Assembly: GCA_019637855.1 (NCBI GenBank)
Contig: JAHBUX010000012.1
Location: forward strand, 1-64,000
Source: Bdellovibrionales bacterium
GTDB taxonomy: Bacteria; Bdellovibrionota; Bdellovibrionia; Bdellovibrionales; UBA1609
Length of the DNA: 64,000 bases
Direction of reading: 5' to 3'
Shown: positions 33,305 through 43,449 of the stretch, in pieces
Numbering within the stretch: the first letter of the stretch is position 1
Layout of the letters: every line of letters begins with the position of its first letter
The notes under the pieces: model-generated
What the model saw: only the letters and a program-made list of their open reading frames with translations
What the model was told of the DNA's origin: nothing
The model's database searches: none
Program-made: the position numbers and the translations under genes

Positions 33305-34842
33305 GCCGGTTCCTCTCTTCTAGTCACCTTGCTAAGTTTAAACAAAAAATCCACTACCCGCTCTTTGCTGGCGAACTCGAAGTCTTCCGGAATGCGCGTG
33401 CCAAAGGCGAAGGAATGCAGTGGTACTTTAAAACGATCTTGGAAATTTAAAATCATCCCCTGGCGGCCAGACTCATCCAGACGCGTGAAGATCACGTCAT
33501 TGAAGCCAATGCTCTGGTAGCGTGAGGCGATTTCAAGCGTCTCTTCATCGCGCGCCAGAATCGACTGCACGAAATGAGTGCTCTTGCTGGCGCTGGGGGG
33601 TAACATGCGCTGCAACCACTCGCGCTCTTCCGCATGGCGCAGAGACAATCCGGGGCAATCCACCAAAATGTGATTCACATGCGCCAGCTTCTGCTCCGCC
33701 ACACGCCACTCTTCTGGTGTGCGCACGATTGCAAACGGCACGTTGAGAATCTGCGCGTACAAACGCAGCTGATCAGCGGCACCAAGCTTCATTGTGTCTA
33801 GCGAGATAATGGCGATCGTGCGCTTCTCTTTGAGCATCAGGTGCGAAGCGAACTTGACCAGCGTGGTAGTTTTGCCTTGGCCCGTCGAACCCACGAACAC
33901 ATGGTAACGACTCGCCGTCGGCTGCGCGGTCACTTCGACAGTGTCGAGTAGGCGGCGTACAACCCAAGCATCAACCAGGGCCGGCTTCTTAAGGGTTTCT
34001 GTATCGATTTCTTTTTGTGCTTTTCGCAGTAAGGCTGTCACGATCTGCGGCTGCACGCCTTGCGTGGTCAAGCGTTGATAGATCCCACTCAGCTCATAGG
34101 ACAAACCTTGCTCCGCTCCCGGGTGCATGGACATGGGGATCTGAGGGACGGCTTGAAAGCGTTCAACAATGGCCTTGAGTTCGCGTACCTGAGACTCCAA
34201 AGCCCTTACTTCATTCGAGCGGGCCTGGGGAGCTTGAGCCGCAACTGCAGCTTTCACGGAATTTTGCGCGGGCGGAGCCTCAAACGTGGCCAGCGCGGCA
34301 GAAGCGGCGGCGGCCGCGGCGGCACTGACCCGGGCGCTGCGCGCCGGAACTGCCGGCGCATCTGTACGTTCAACCGCATTGCGTATACGCGGCTGAACGG
34401 CAGCCGTCGTCGCGCCGCGACCATACTCTGCCGGCCGTTTAGTAGGAACTGCATTGCCGCGAACCGGAGCGACTTCATCATCGCCGATATCGATATAGCG
34501 CATGCCTTTGGTTTGCGCGCGCATCTCTGCGGAGATCGTTTCGACCGCCGGCTCTTTCACTGCCTCTTTAAACACTTTGTTAATGAACTGCTTTTGACGA
34601 GCCGCAGGGATCTGCTGAAAGCGTTGGCGCAAATCTTCGCGCAGTTTGGCTTCTGCAATTTTCTTGCGGCGTAAAGTCTCTTCGCTCACAGCGGCAGTAA
34701 CTTCAACGCTCTTCTCGCCCATCAGACCGAAACCTCGGTGCGTGTCTTTAGCAGAGAGAATGATAGCTTCCGGGCCGAGGTGAACTTTCACCAGCTCCAA
34801 CGCTTCCTTCATGGTTTTCGCTTCGAACTTCTTAACCTGCAT
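33301..34842 (-). CDS. flhF: signal-recognition-type GTPase FlhF
   Basis: 513-residue SRP-type GTPase that fixes the site of polar flagellum assembly. The N-terminal B-domain (1-60) begins MQVKKFEAKTMKEAL. A long Ala/Arg-rich variable middle (about 110-220) follows, then the NG domain with G1 GSTGQGKTTTLV, DTMKLGAADQL, LVDCPG and TRLDESGR. These are the Ffh/FtsY/FlhF signatures. It works with FlhG, coupled by a 4-bp overlap, and overlaps the flhA 3' end by 11 bp. Confidence 0.96.
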   Translation of the reverse strand: MQVKKFEAKTMKEALELVKVHLGPEAIILSAKDTHRGFGLMGEKSVEVTAAVSEETLRRKKIAEAKLREDLRQRFQQIPAARQKQFINKVFKEAVKEPAVETISAEMRAQTKGMRYIDIGDDEVAPVRGNAVPTKRPAEYGRGATTAAVQPRIRNAVERTDAPAVPARSARVSAAAAAAASAALATFEAPPAQNSVKAAVAAQAPQARSNEVRALESQVRELKAIVERFQAVPQIPMSMHPGAEQGLSYELSGIYQRLTTQGVQPQIVTALLRKAQKEIDTETLKKPALVDAWVVRRLLDTVEVTAQPTASRYHVFVGSTGQGKTTTLVKFASHLMLKEKRTIAIISLDTMKLGAADQLRLYAQILNVPFAIVRTPEEWRVAEQKLAHVNHILVDCPGLSLRHAEEREWLQRMLPPSASKSTHFVQSILARDEETLEIASRYQSIGFNDVIFTRLDESGRQGMILNFQDRFKVPLHSFAFGTRIPEDFEFASKERVVDFLFKLSKVTRREEPA

Positions 34843-36928
34843 GGCCCATCTCCACTAAGCCGACGGCCTGAATCTGAGCGTCGGACGAAATTTCATTGTG
34901 CGAAAGAACAACAACCTGAGGCAGAAACCGGTTGGTCAGCTTGAAGATGTGACGGCGCGCAGTCGGGCTCGTCAGGAGAATGGGCTGGCCGGCGATCTCG
35001 GGGTGAAGTTCAATCGTTTTACCAATATTGGTCAGGATGCTTTGCGCTTGGCGCGGATCCATCACCAACTGCACGCCTTGCTCGGTCTGCAAGAGCGAGT
35101 TGGCAATCAGTTCTTCCACGCGCGGTGCCAGCGTCATCACGGAAACCTCACCGCGCTCATTCATATATTTATGGGTGATGGAGCGATTCAACGCTTTGCG
35201 CGCGCTCTCCGTCAGCATCTCCGCGTCTTTGTTCTTATGACCTTCATCCGCCAAGTTTTCGAAGATGGTCAGCAGATCACGAATCGAGACCTGCTCTTTC
35301 AACAGGTTCTGCAGAACTTTGACCACGGTACCCAAAGGCAGAACGTCGGGAATAAGCTCTTGCACCACTTTCGGATAGCTCTTCTTGAAGTTTTCAATAA
35401 GGCTATCGGCTTCCTGACGCCCAAAGAGCTCATGCGCATGCGTGCGAATGATCTCTGTCAAATGCGTGGCCATAACCGTGGGTAGATCGACCACCGTATA
35501 TCCCGCGATCTCAGCTTCTTCCTTTTGCCCTTTACCAATCCACAGCGCATCCAAGCCGAATGCAGGCTCTTTGGTCGGCACGCCCGGAACAGGCGAAGCC
35601 ACATTGCCAGGATCCATAGCCAAGAGATTTTCAGGGCGCAGAGTTCCTCCCGCCACGCGATTGCCTTTGATCAGAACGCGGTACTCACCCGGCTGCAGCT
35701 GCAGGTTGTCGCGGATATGAACCGAAGGAACAACGATACCCATATCGAGTGCGAACTGTTTGCGAATACTGACGATGCGCTCCAACAAATCGCCGGATTG
35801 ATCACTCTCGACGATATTGATCAAACCATAACCCACTTCGAGCTCAACCAGATCCAGAGGCAACATCGATTCGATATTTTCTTTTTGCGGTTTACGAGCG
35901 GCCTCTTCCTTCGCTGACTCTTCTTTCTGCACTTTTTCTTCATTGAACTTGGTGATCAACCAAGCCACGCCGGCCAAGAAGGCACCGATGATGAAGAATG
36001 GAACCGTAGGCAAGCCGGGAATCATACCGAACATGGTCACAATAACCGATACGATATAGACTGCCCGCGGCTTCAAGAACAATTGGCTGGCCATCTCTTG
36101 ACCGAGATTGGCCGAAGAAGAGTTACGGGTGACCACTATACCAGCCGCAGTCGAAATGATCAGAGCGGGAATCTGGGTCACCAAACCGTCACCGATGGTC
36201 AACATGGTGTAGGTTTTAGCGGCGGTTTGCAGATCGAGGCCTTTTTGGAACACGCCGATCAAGAGGCCACCGACAATATTGATCAATGTGATGATGATTC
36301 CCGCGATGGCGTCACCACGCACGAATTTGCTGGCACCATCCATAGATCCATAAAAGTCGGCTTCTTTTTCAATGTCTTTACGGCGCTGGCGCGCTTCGGT
36401 CTCGCTGATCAAGCCGGCGTTCAAGTCGGCGTCGATCGACATCTGCTTACCCGGCATGGCATCCAAGGTGAAACGTGCCGCGACTTCCGCCACGCGACCC
36501 GAACCTTTGGTGATAACGATAAAGTTAATCACAACTAAGATGACGAAAACCACGAAACCGATCACATAAGAATCACCGATTACGAAGTGACCGAAAGCTT
36601 GGATCACATCACCGACCGCACCCTCGCCTTTATGGCCCTCGGTCAAAATCAAACGTGTGGTGGCAACGTTAAGCGCCAAGCGGAACAAAGTGGTGAGCAA
36701 GAGCAGGCTCGGGAAAATGCTGAAATCCAAAGAGCGATCAGTGTAAATGCCGACCAACAAAACGAGCAGCGCGAGAGTCAAGGAGGCAGTCAGCGCCAAG
36801 TCCAGCATGAAGGCCGGTAGCGGAACGATCATCACCGCCAGAATCGCGATCAGAACGATCGCGACCAACAAGTCCACGTTCTTTGAAAAGCGCTCAAAGC
36901 GTTTCATAAATTGGAAGACGGCGTCCAT
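34832..36928 (-). CDS. flhA: flagellar export gate protein FlhA
   Basis: 698-residue export gate component. Eight hydrophobic helices lie in the first 330 residues, with the conserved cytoplasmic loop between helices 4 and 5 (RFTLDAMPGKQMSIDADL, then GSMDGASKFVRGDAIAG). The large C-terminal cytosolic domain (about 360-698) binds chaperone-substrate complexes. Length and motifs are those of FlhA rather than virulence homologues such as SctV, judged also by the operon. It couples the proton-motive force to export. It starts 1 bp after flhB ends. Confidence 0.97.
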   Translation of the reverse strand: MDAVFQFMKRFERFSKNVDLLVAIVLIAILAVMIVPLPAFMLDLALTASLTLALLVLLVGIYTDRSLDFSIFPSLLLLTTLFRLALNVATTRLILTEGHKGEGAVGDVIQAFGHFVIGDSYVIGFVVFVILVVINFIVITKGSGRVAEVAARFTLDAMPGKQMSIDADLNAGLISETEARQRRKDIEKEADFYGSMDGASKFVRGDAIAGIIITLINIVGGLLIGVFQKGLDLQTAAKTYTMLTIGDGLVTQIPALIISTAAGIVVTRNSSSANLGQEMASQLFLKPRAVYIVSVIVTMFGMIPGLPTVPFFIIGAFLAGVAWLITKFNEEKVQKEESAKEEAARKPQKENIESMLPLDLVELEVGYGLINIVESDQSGDLLERIVSIRKQFALDMGIVVPSVHIRDNLQLQPGEYRVLIKGNRVAGGTLRPENLLAMDPGNVASPVPGVPTKEPAFGLDALWIGKGQKEEAEIAGYTVVDLPTVMATHLTEIIRTHAHELFGRQEADSLIENFKKSYPKVVQELIPDVLPLGTVVKVLQNLLKEQVSIRDLLTIFENLADEGHKNKDAEMLTESARKALNRSITHKYMNERGEVSVMTLAPRVEELIANSLLQTEQGVQLVMDPRQAQSILTNIGKTIELHPEIAGQPILLTSPTARRHIFKLTNRFLPQVVVLSHNEISSDAQIQAVGLVEMGHAG

Positions 36929-36929
36929 C

Positions 36930-38000
36930 TTATCTCACCTTCTTCTTTCTGAGGCGGTAAACGTATGACAGCACCTCGGCTACCGCGGTATAGAGTTCGC
37001 GCGGAATCGAAGCGCCCACTTTCAATGTTTTAAAAATCGTGCGTGCGAGCGGCTTGTTCTCAACGATGGGAATATTGTGCGCGCGAGCCAGGTCTTTGAT
37101 TTTTTCAGCAATCAGATCTGCACCCTTGGCGACAATGCGCGGCGAGACCATCGTCTCATCGTACTTCAGAGCGATCGCAATGTGCGTCGGGTTAGTGACG
37201 ATGACATCGGCTTTGGGAACGTCTTCCATCATGCGACGGCTGGCGACTTCGCGCTGGACGCGCTTGATGCGCGCGCGGATCATCGGGTCACCTTCTCGCG
37301 ACTTTACTTCTTCTTTGATCTCTTGCTTCGTCATGCGCATCTGGCGCTCAAGATCCCAGCGCTGATAGAAATAATCCAAGCCCGACAGCACGAGCATAAA
37401 GCAGCCCACGCCAAACAGCAGACGCACAGTCAGACTTCCCAAAAACTGAAAGATTTCCAGAATTGAAAAATCCATTAAACGCGGCAACATATTGATCTGG
37501 TTCTTCAACAGCAAGTAAGAGATGAACAAGATCAAACCGACTTTGAGAAGGGACTTGAAGCCCTCGACCAAGGCCTTCAAAGCGAACATGCGTTTGAAAC
37601 CGGCCACTGGGTCCATGCGCTCCCAGCGCACTTCCAAAGCCTCTTCGTTATACAAGAAACCGACCTGCAAAAGCGTGGAGGCAAAACCAACCAACCAAAA
37701 CACCAGCATCATCGGCATGAGGATAAAGGCCATCTTGGTGCCAGCAAATGAAAGCAGATGTAAAACATTGCCTTGGCGAACAGCGGCAACGAGAGCGTCG
37801 CCCATCGACTGATTGAACAACTCATAGATCTGATGAAAGCAAAATCGGCTGGTGACCCAAATCAGCAACACACTCGAGAACAAAAGCAAAACGGACGACA
37901 GCTCACGCGTCTGCGCGACTTGACCACGCTTGCGGAAGTCTTCCCTCCGCTGCTGTGTCGCCTCTTCTGTCCGTTCGCCCTGATCCGCTTCCGAAGCCAT
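36930..38000 (-). CDS. flhB: flagellar export switch protein FlhB
   Basis: 356-residue inner-membrane protein: a hydrophilic N-terminus (DQGERTEEATQQRREDFRKR), four hydrophobic segments (about 35-210), and the cytosolic autocleavage domain with NPTH (VIVTNPTHIAIAL). Cleavage between Asn and Pro switches export from rod/hook to filament substrates. The tail ends in basic residues. It lies between fliR and flhA, as in most flagellar operons. Confidence 0.97.
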   Translation of the reverse strand: MASEADQGERTEEATQQRREDFRKRGQVAQTRELSSVLLLFSSVLLIWVTSRFCFHQIYELFNQSMGDALVAAVRQGNVLHLLSFAGTKMAFILMPMMLVFWLVGFASTLLQVGFLYNEEALEVRWERMDPVAGFKRMFALKALVEGFKSLLKVGLILFISYLLLKNQINMLPRLMDFSILEIFQFLGSLTVRLLFGVGCFMLVLSGLDYFYQRWDLERQMRMTKQEIKEEVKSREGDPMIRARIKRVQREVASRRMMEDVPKADVIVTNPTHIAIALKYDETMVSPRIVAKGADLIAEKIKDLARAHNIPIVENKPLARTIFKTLKVGASIPRELYTAVAEVLSYVYRLRKKKVR

Positions 38001-38016
38001 CCTTGGCTATCCCCTC

Positions 38017-38796
38017 TTAAAACGCTTTCACAAAATCAAATACACGCGTCGTACTTAACTGCAGATAGTCGCCCATCTGGTCCATCAGCATGGGTAATGT
38101 GATCATCAACAAAGCAAATCCGATCATGATGTTGATCGGAAAGCTTGTGACCAGCACGTTCAACTGCGGCACAGTCTTACCAACCACGCCCAGAATCAAA
38201 TTCACCACCAAGATACTGATCACCACCGGCGCGCTAAATTGCAGACCGAGACTTACAACCTCTTGCACCATCTGTCCCACGCCCGCGAACTGCGACGTAT
38301 TCAAAGTCAGCTGCGCGGCCGGCACCCATTGATAGCTGCTGACAATACCGGACACCAAATAGTGATGACCGTTGATACCTAAGTAAAACAGCGATGCCAG
38401 AGTGACGTAGAGTTGCTCGACCGCGGTCGATTGACCGCCCAACGTGGGATTGAACACCTGCGCCGAGCTCAAACCCATCGCCTGGCTGATCATCTCACCG
38501 GCCACCCGAAACGTGAAAAAGAAGAAACGGGCCAAATAGCCCATCGACAAACCCACAAAAACTTCTTTGATGACGGGCAAAACCAAATCGCCCTTGATGA
38601 CTGCCGCCTGCTCAGGCGAAATATGCAGCGTGGGAAATATAACCAGAGTCAGAATAAGGGCGAACAGGATTTTGACCTGCTGACTTACGGTTTCGACGCC
38701 AAAGACCGGCCAGCTGACCACAAACGCGGTCATACGCACCAGAACAAGGAAGAAAAACAAAATCTCGCTTTCGGAAAAGCGGTAGACTTCGGTCAT
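38017..38796 (-). CDS. fliR: flagellar export gate protein FliR
   Basis: 259-residue membrane protein with about six hydrophobic segments. Typical sequence: PVFGVETVSQQVKILFALILT near the N-terminus, a GEMISQAMGLSSAQVFNP loop, and a C-terminal VNLILGVVGKTVPQLNV. FliR joins the FliP5-FliQ4-FliR1 export channel. It overlaps fliQ by 4 bp and is followed by flhB. Confidence 0.95.
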   Translation of the reverse strand: MTEVYRFSESEILFFFLVLVRMTAFVVSWPVFGVETVSQQVKILFALILTLVIFPTLHISPEQAAVIKGDLVLPVIKEVFVGLSMGYLARFFFFTFRVAGEMISQAMGLSSAQVFNPTLGGQSTAVEQLYVTLASLFYLGINGHHYLVSGIVSSYQWVPAAQLTLNTSQFAGVGQMVQEVVSLGLQFSAPVVISILVVNLILGVVGKTVPQLNVLVTSFPINIMIGFALLMITLPMLMDQMGDYLQLSTTRVFDFVKAF

Positions 38797-39068
38797 CGTA
38801 TACGCACCATATCGCCTAAGTTTTCAAATAACTGCACGGTGAAGTGGTTCATCACATCCATCATCCATGGAGCAGCCAAAACCAGAACCAAACCGACAAC
38901 GATCATCTTCGGAATAAAAGTCAACGTGGCCTCGTTGATCTGAGTTACGGCCTGAAACACGGAAACCACCAAACCTACAACCAGGGCTGAAATCAGAAGC
39001 GGACTGGCCAGCATGGCCGTCGTCTTCAGAGTTTCTTGCCCTAGTTTCAGAACCAGTTCTTCCGACAT
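38793..39068 (-). CDS. fliQ: flagellar export gate protein FliQ
   Basis: 91-residue protein with two hydrophobic helices, the family length. The sequence SALVVGLVVSVFQAVTQINE, then LTFIPKMI and the helix VGLVLVLAAPWMMD are typical of FliQ. It is part of the export channel built with FliP and FliR. Between fliP and fliR, with a 4-bp overlap to fliR. Confidence 0.96.
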   Translation of the reverse strand: MSEELVLKLGQETLKTTAMLASPLLISALVVGLVVSVFQAVTQINEATLTFIPKMIVVGLVLVLAAPWMMDVMNHFTVQLFENLGDMVRIR

Positions 39069-39076
39069 CGCTCACC

Positions 39077-39826
39077 TCACCCGAAACTCTTGACCAGAGA
39101 ACCGATCAGCAACGTCCAGCCGTCAACCAACACAAACAGCATGATTTTAAACGGCAGCGAGATCACTACCGGCGGCAACATCATCATACCCATCGCCATC
39201 AAAACAGAGGCGGCGACCATGTCGATCACCAGGAACGGCAGATAGATGATAAAGCCGATTTGAAACGCAGTCTTCAGCTCGGAGAGCACGAAGGCCGGAA
39301 TCAGAACCGTAGTGGGGACATCAGCACGCGTACGCGGAGTGTCCATCTTCGCCAAACGTACGAACAGCTCAAGGTCTTGCGAACGCGTCTGATGGAACAT
39401 GAACACGCGCAAAGGAGCTAAGGACTTCTCTACCGCTTGCTCTTGTGAAATTTGATTGTTCAAAAACGGCTGCAGAGCCTCGTTGTTAATCTTATTGAAG
39501 AACGGAGACATGATAAAGAAGGTTAGAAACAAGGCCAGCCCGACCAACAATTGGTTGGGGGGCATTTGCTGAGTACCTAGCGCCTGACGTACAAACGACA
39601 GAACGATGATGATACGTGTGAAGGCCGTCATCATAATCATGATCGCCGGCGCCAAAGTAAGAACGGTCAAGATCATCAACACTTTCAAAGTGCTGACGAT
39701 CTCTTGCGGGTTGTTGGTCGACTTAAAGCCCAGATTGACAGAAGGCAGCGTCACTTGCGCATGGGCCGAGCTCGCCGCCAGAAAAACTACCAATCCCGCC
39801 AAAGTCGGCCACAACAGGCGCTTCAT
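39077..39826 (-). CDS. fliP: flagellar export gate protein FliP
   Basis: 249 residues from the ATG of [11 protein letters not shown], which begins a signal peptide (cleavage about AHA). FliP is one of the few export proteins with a cleavable signal. Four later hydrophobic helices and the signature [20 protein letters not shown], then [20 protein letters not shown]. Five copies form the channel ring. The longer upstream frame would overlap fliO. Next to fliO (1 bp gap) and fliQ. Confidence 0.96.
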   Translation of the reverse strand: MKRLLWPTLAGLVVFLAASSAHAQVTLPSVNLGFKSTNNPQEIVSTLKVLMILTVLTLAPAIMIMMTAFTRIIIVLSFVRQALGTQQMPPNQLLVGLALFLTFFIMSPFFNKINNEALQPFLNNQISQEQAVEKSLAPLRVFMFHQTRSQDLELFVRLAKMDTPRTRADVPTTVLIPAFVLSELKTAFQIGFIIYLPFLVIDMVAASVLMAMGMMMLPPVVISLPFKIMLFVLVDGWTLLIGSLVKSFG

Positions 39827-39827
39827 C

Positions 39828-40463
39828 TTAACCTCGTGTACCGAGAGCCGTGCGGACATCTTCCACACTGAACTCGTCTTCCAGGAAGTTGTTAAAATCT
39901 TTGCCGATCACATTTTCCAACTCATCGTCGATCAAGGTCACCGGCTTCAACATATTGATGTTCTGATCGGTCACGCCGACCAAGAAGGCTTCGCCAGACA
40001 CGCGCAACAGCGCCACACTTTTACGTGGGCCCAGATGCAACTGATGCATGATTTCGATGCGCGCTTTGCTGCCGCCTTTATCTTTTTGCCGAGAGAAACG
40101 GCGGCTTAAGAAGTAGAAAGCTCCGCCAACGGCAGCCAAGATTCCCAGACTGGCAGCCAAACGCCACAGCACGTTCGAGGATGATTTCTCGCCGGTCTTG
40201 CCGCTTAAGAAAACCGGAATATCCGATTCTTTCGTTTCAGCGGTAATGGCCGGAGTTTCGCTCTGCGCGGCTTCGGTCGTAGCCGTTGCGACTGCAGCCT
40301 CGGTGGCCACCGTCGTTGCTTTTTCACTCTTGCCGTTCTTTGTATCTGCCGGCGTATTTTCTGAAATCAGCTTTTCGGCGGCGGCCACGATGGCCTCATC
40401 GGAAGTCTCCGCGTAGGCGTTCAGACAAAGCAATGCCGTAAGAATCACTGCGGTGAATCTCAT
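39828..40463 (-). CDS. fliO: flagellar biosynthesis protein FliO
   Basis: 211 residues from the ATG of [13 protein letters not shown], with a signal peptide (1-18). A long Thr/Glu/Ala-rich periplasmic stretch (about 20-95) follows, then one membrane helix ([19 protein letters not shown]). The cytosolic tail has [20 protein letters not shown] and [10 protein letters not shown], the FliO-domain signature. FliO stabilises FliP assembly. The periplasmic spacer is longer than in enterobacteria. Confidence 0.88.
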   Translation of the reverse strand: MRFTAVILTALLCLNAYAETSDEAIVAAAEKLISENTPADTKNGKSEKATTVATEAAVATATTEAAQSETPAITAETKESDIPVFLSGKTGEKSSSNVLWRLAASLGILAAVGGAFYFLSRRFSRQKDKGGSKARIEIMHQLHLGPRKSVALLRVSGEAFLVGVTDQNINMLKPVTLIDDELENVIGKDFNNFLEDEFSVEDVRTALGTRG

Positions 40464-40492
40464 AGTTCCCTCTTTCGTCACAAAGACGAGCG

Positions 40493-40870
40493 TTATTTTA
40501 ACTGTTCAACCCGTTCACTGGGCGAGATGATATCGGTCAGGCGTACGCCGAACTTCTCATTCACCACCACCGCTTCACCACGTGCCACCAGCTTGTCATT
40601 GACCAGAACCTCCATCGGTTCACCAGCCAACTTATTGAGTTCAATGACACTGCCCTGCCCTAGGTTCAGCAAATCATTGACCACCATTTTGGTGCGACCC
40701 AACTCAACTGCCACTCTCAACGGAATATCGAGAATGAGCGTCAGATTGCGGTGGCTGGTATCGGGAATACCCGCCATTTTATCCGGCTTGCCCGATGCAT
40801 CGGCTACAGGCTCAGCTGCCGGCGCGACTTCCGCCTCAATTGCCGCCAGATTGGTTTTATCGTCTGCCAT
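40493..40870 (-). CDS. fliN: flagellar motor switch protein FliN
   Basis: 125-residue C-ring protein. After an Ala/Glu/Pro-rich N-terminus (about 1-38) comes the SpoA fold: NLTLILDIPLRVAVELGRT, LGQGSVIELNKLAGEP and VRLTDIISPSERV at the end. It forms, with FliM, the lower C-ring to which CheY-P binds. It follows fliM by 10 bp. Confidence 0.96.
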   Translation of the reverse strand: MADDKTNLAAIEAEVAPAAEPVADASGKPDKMAGIPDTSHRNLTLILDIPLRVAVELGRTKMVVNDLLNLGQGSVIELNKLAGEPMEVLVNDKLVARGEAVVVNEKFGVRLTDIISPSERVEQLK

Positions 40871-40880
40871 GACCTCTACC

Positions 40881-41879
40881 TCACTTCTCTACCGGTCGAG
40901 TGACTTGCACTGCAACCGAACCGTGGTGAATACCGTAGTACGCTTTGAACTTGGAAACGCCTTCTACCAAAACATCAAATTCGCCCGTCGTATCTTGATC
41001 GAGCGGGATCACATCGCCGACCTTCAAGCCCATGAGGTCGTTGAGCGTGATTTCACTTTGCCCCAGATTCACGTTCAGGTTCACGCTCGTGTCGAGAAGC
41101 TGGCTGCGGATAATAGCCGTCCACATTTTCTTATCCGTTTGATCGGATTCGACCTGGAAGCCCGTGGCCAGTTTTTGCTTGATCGGCTCGATCGTGGCGT
41201 AAGGGATCACAAGAGTGATCGTGCCGTTGGCGTTCTCCAACTCCACGTCGAAGGTCGATGCAATTACGATGTCCGTAGGCGGTACGATACCGACGAATTG
41301 AGGGTTGATCTCCGTACGAACAAAACTGGCTTCGATTTTCTCTACCGAAGCCCAAGCGCTTTCCAGATCGTCGATGGCCAAATCCACCACTTTGCGAACG
41401 ATCGACAATTCGATCGGCGTAAAATCTTTTCCTTCGATCTTTGTATACGGGCGATCGGCGCCCCCGAAGAAGTTATCAACCAGAGCGTAAGCCAGCTTGC
41501 TTTCGATCACGAACAGAGCCGAGCCGCGAAGTGCGTTGAAACGCAAAACGCTCATGCACGTTGGCATCGGCAATGTATTGATAAATTCGCCGAACTTCAA
41601 AAAATCCGTCGAAGCATGGGTCAGAGTCGCGATCTTGCGCAAAGCCGAAGACAACGACACGCGGAACGAGCGCATGAACTTTTCATAGATAACGTCGAGC
41701 TGCGGTAAGCGACCGCGAATAATCCGATCCTGCGATGTCAGATCGTAAACGACGACAACGCGCTCATCCCCCGGAGCCCCGCCGCCGGCGGCCGCGCCGC
41801 CTTCACCGCCACCGATCTCGCCTTCGGAGACCGCGGCGAGGAGGGCATCAACTTCGGATTGTGACAGTACCTGACTCAT
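40881..41879 (-). CDS. fliM: flagellar motor switch protein FliM
   Basis: 332-residue switch protein. The N-terminal CheY-P-binding peptide LSQSEVDALLAAV is followed by a Gly/Ala linker, then the middle domain (about 55-225) with LPMPTCMSVLRFNALRGSAL and FFGGADRP. The C-terminal SpoA domain has LNVNLGQSEITLNDLMGLK. It controls rotation direction. Presence of the CheY motif implies chemotaxis control. Between fliL (11 bp) and fliN (10 bp). Confidence 0.97.
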   Translation of the reverse strand: MSQVLSQSEVDALLAAVSEGEIGGGEGGAAAGGGAPGDERVVVVYDLTSQDRIIRGRLPQLDVIYEKFMRSFRVSLSSALRKIATLTHASTDFLKFGEFINTLPMPTCMSVLRFNALRGSALFVIESKLAYALVDNFFGGADRPYTKIEGKDFTPIELSIVRKVVDLAIDDLESAWASVEKIEASFVRTEINPQFVGIVPPTDIVIASTFDVELENANGTITLVIPYATIEPIKQKLATGFQVESDQTDKKMWTAIIRSQLLDTSVNLNVNLGQSEITLNDLMGLKVGDVIPLDQDTTGEFDVLVEGVSKFKAYYGIHHGSVAVQVTRPVEK

Positions 41880-41890
41880 TAACGCCTTCC

Positions 41891-42424
41891 TTAGTTAAGA
41901 ATGAACTCGGTGAAGTAAACCTTGGCGATCTGGCCCTTGGTAAGGAACAGATTGATTTGGTTTTTAATTTCGTCCCGAAGCGCATCCTTACCTTCCTTGG
42001 TGGAGATCTCCGTGAAGGTCTTGCTGCTAACAATGATGATGATGTAATCGCGAATCTTCGGCTTGATCTTTTCGACTTCCTCTTGCACTTCAGCATTGGA
42101 AACCTCGAGCTCCATATTGATCTTCACCAGTTTACGGCCGCGACTGCCCGAGATATTGACCAAAAAGGTTTCCAACGGAACCAGCTTGCCGATGAAGTCA
42201 GTGCTCTTCTCTTCTTCTTTGATCTTCTCGTGTTCGCCCTTAATAACGTCGTCAATGCCGGGCTCAGCGGCTTTCTTCTTCTGCCCCAGGTACAGCATGG
42301 CGCCCACACCCATAACGACAGCCATATTGATGATTGCCAGAAGGATAAACAACGTCGGTTTTCCTCCCGACGAAGAACTAGGTTCCGGCGCAGGTGCTGC
42401 GGGTTGTGCGTTCTGTTCGGCCAC
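41891..42424 (-). CDS. fliL: flagellar basal body-associated protein FliL
   Basis: 177 residues from the GTG of VAEQNAQPAAPAPEP, chosen because AGGGGG stands about 7 nt before it; an ATG 45 bp upstream lacks one. One membrane helix (LFILLAIINMAVVMGVGAML), then a periplasmic stomatin-like domain (about 75-177) with VPLETFLVNISGSRGRKLVK and the C-terminal INLFLTKGQIAKVYFTEFIL. FliL supports stator recruitment. First gene of the operon that ends with fliA. Confidence 0.9.
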   Translation of the reverse strand: MAEQNAQPAAPAPEPSSSSGGKPTLFILLAIINMAVVMGVGAMLYLGQKKKAAEPGIDDVIKGEHEKIKEEEKSTDFIGKLVPLETFLVNISGSRGRKLVKINMELEVSNAEVQEEVEKIKPKIRDYIIIIVSSKTFTEISTKEGKDALRDEIKNQINLFLTKGQIAKVYFTEFILN

Positions 42425-42677
42425 TGATTTTCCCCCTGAGAGATGACTCCCTACTCCGGGTATGAGCAATGCCGATGCCAGCCCGACTAAGGATTAAAAA
42501 GCGGTGAATTTGACAAGCCTTTGTGTGAGGAAATGGGTGGTAAACAAGCACTTAGCCGCGTTCACGGGTGACAAAAGCGCTTTGACGTTCGCGCGATTTT
42601 GACAGGACCAACAGACCTGAGGCAGTTATAAAAAGCCGACTAAGGTTTGCGCCTAACCCTACTCAAAGGAGCAGCAA

Positions 42678-43448
42678 ATGAAATATGGATTGGCTACAAC
42701 GCTCACCCTTTTCGCGGTCGCGGCAGCGGCGGCAACGCACTCGTCACCCATCCAACGAACTATCGACGCCAAAGGCGTAAAAGAGATTGAAGTCGAAATG
42801 TCCTCGACCGACATCCGCATCACCCCTAGCAGCGACGCTCAGATTCACGTGGATATCCATGGTGTGGTGAGCACACAGAAGGTGGACCTCGCGACCAAAC
42901 TTAGCGGTGGAAAACTGACAATGAGCTTAAAGGGAGAGCGCGAGCTTACCGCGAACGACTTGAAGGAAGAGGGGGATATGGAACTTAGAATCCCGGCGAG
43001 CATCAAAGGCCTCGTTGTGAAGACCACGTCTGGCGATATCGACTTGGTAAGAACGATCCTAGACAAAGTCTCTCTCAATACGGTTTCAGGGGATGCGGAG
43101 TTGGATGACGTGAAGATCGGTGCCATTCATTGGCAAACAGTGAGTGGCGATTGGGAATCCGATTCTGGGATTTCCGGTTTCGAGGGAAAATCGACCAGCG
43201 GAGACTACGAGTTCATTTTGCGTTCAGCCGACCCCCGACTGAAACTGACCAGCACCTCTGGTGACCTGAAAATGAAGTTCAGCGCCGCACCCGACCTGAA
43301 ATTGGATTTTCGCACGACCAGTGGACAGTCGAAGATTCGCACGGCTCAGCTTAGCCAAGAGGGCAAAGCCACCAACGCCAAACTAGGCCAAGGTAAAGGC
43401 TCTCTGGACTTTAGCAGCGTGTCGGGCAGCATGACGATTGAGCAGTAG
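42678..43448 (+). CDS. secreted DUF4097-type beta-helix protein
   Basis: 256 residues with a signal peptide (1-20) and a repeated short strand pattern typical of DUF4097. The repeats are TTSGDIDLVRTILDKVSLNT, VSGDAELDDV, TVSGDWESDS and STSGDYEF, each with an S-G-D turn, making a right-handed beta solenoid. Biochemical function unknown in this family; adhesin-like by shape. AAGGAG stands 7 nt before the ATG. Divergent from fliL over a 253-bp region with no other gene. Confidence 0.85.
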   Translation: MKYGLATTLTLFAVAAAAATHSSPIQRTIDAKGVKEIEVEMSSTDIRITPSSDAQIHVDIHGVVSTQKVDLATKLSGGKLTMSLKGERELTANDLKEEGDMELRIPASIKGLVVKTTSGDIDLVRTILDKVSLNTVSGDAELDDVKIGAIHWQTVSGDWESDSGISGFEGKSTSGDYEFILRSADPRLKLTSTSGDLKMKFSAAPDLKLDFRTTSGQSKIRTAQLSQEGKATNAKLGQGKGSLDFSSVSGSMTIEQ

Positions 43449-43449
43449 T

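Noticed and set aside
34060-34674. 204-codon plus-strand frame inside flhF
   Set aside because: Antisense shadow of the Ala/Arg-rich part of a strongly supported gene.
42470-42677. Sigma-70 promoter TTGACA ... TATAAA before the DUF4097 gene
   Set aside because: The two elements are 22 nt apart, too far for a standard spacer.
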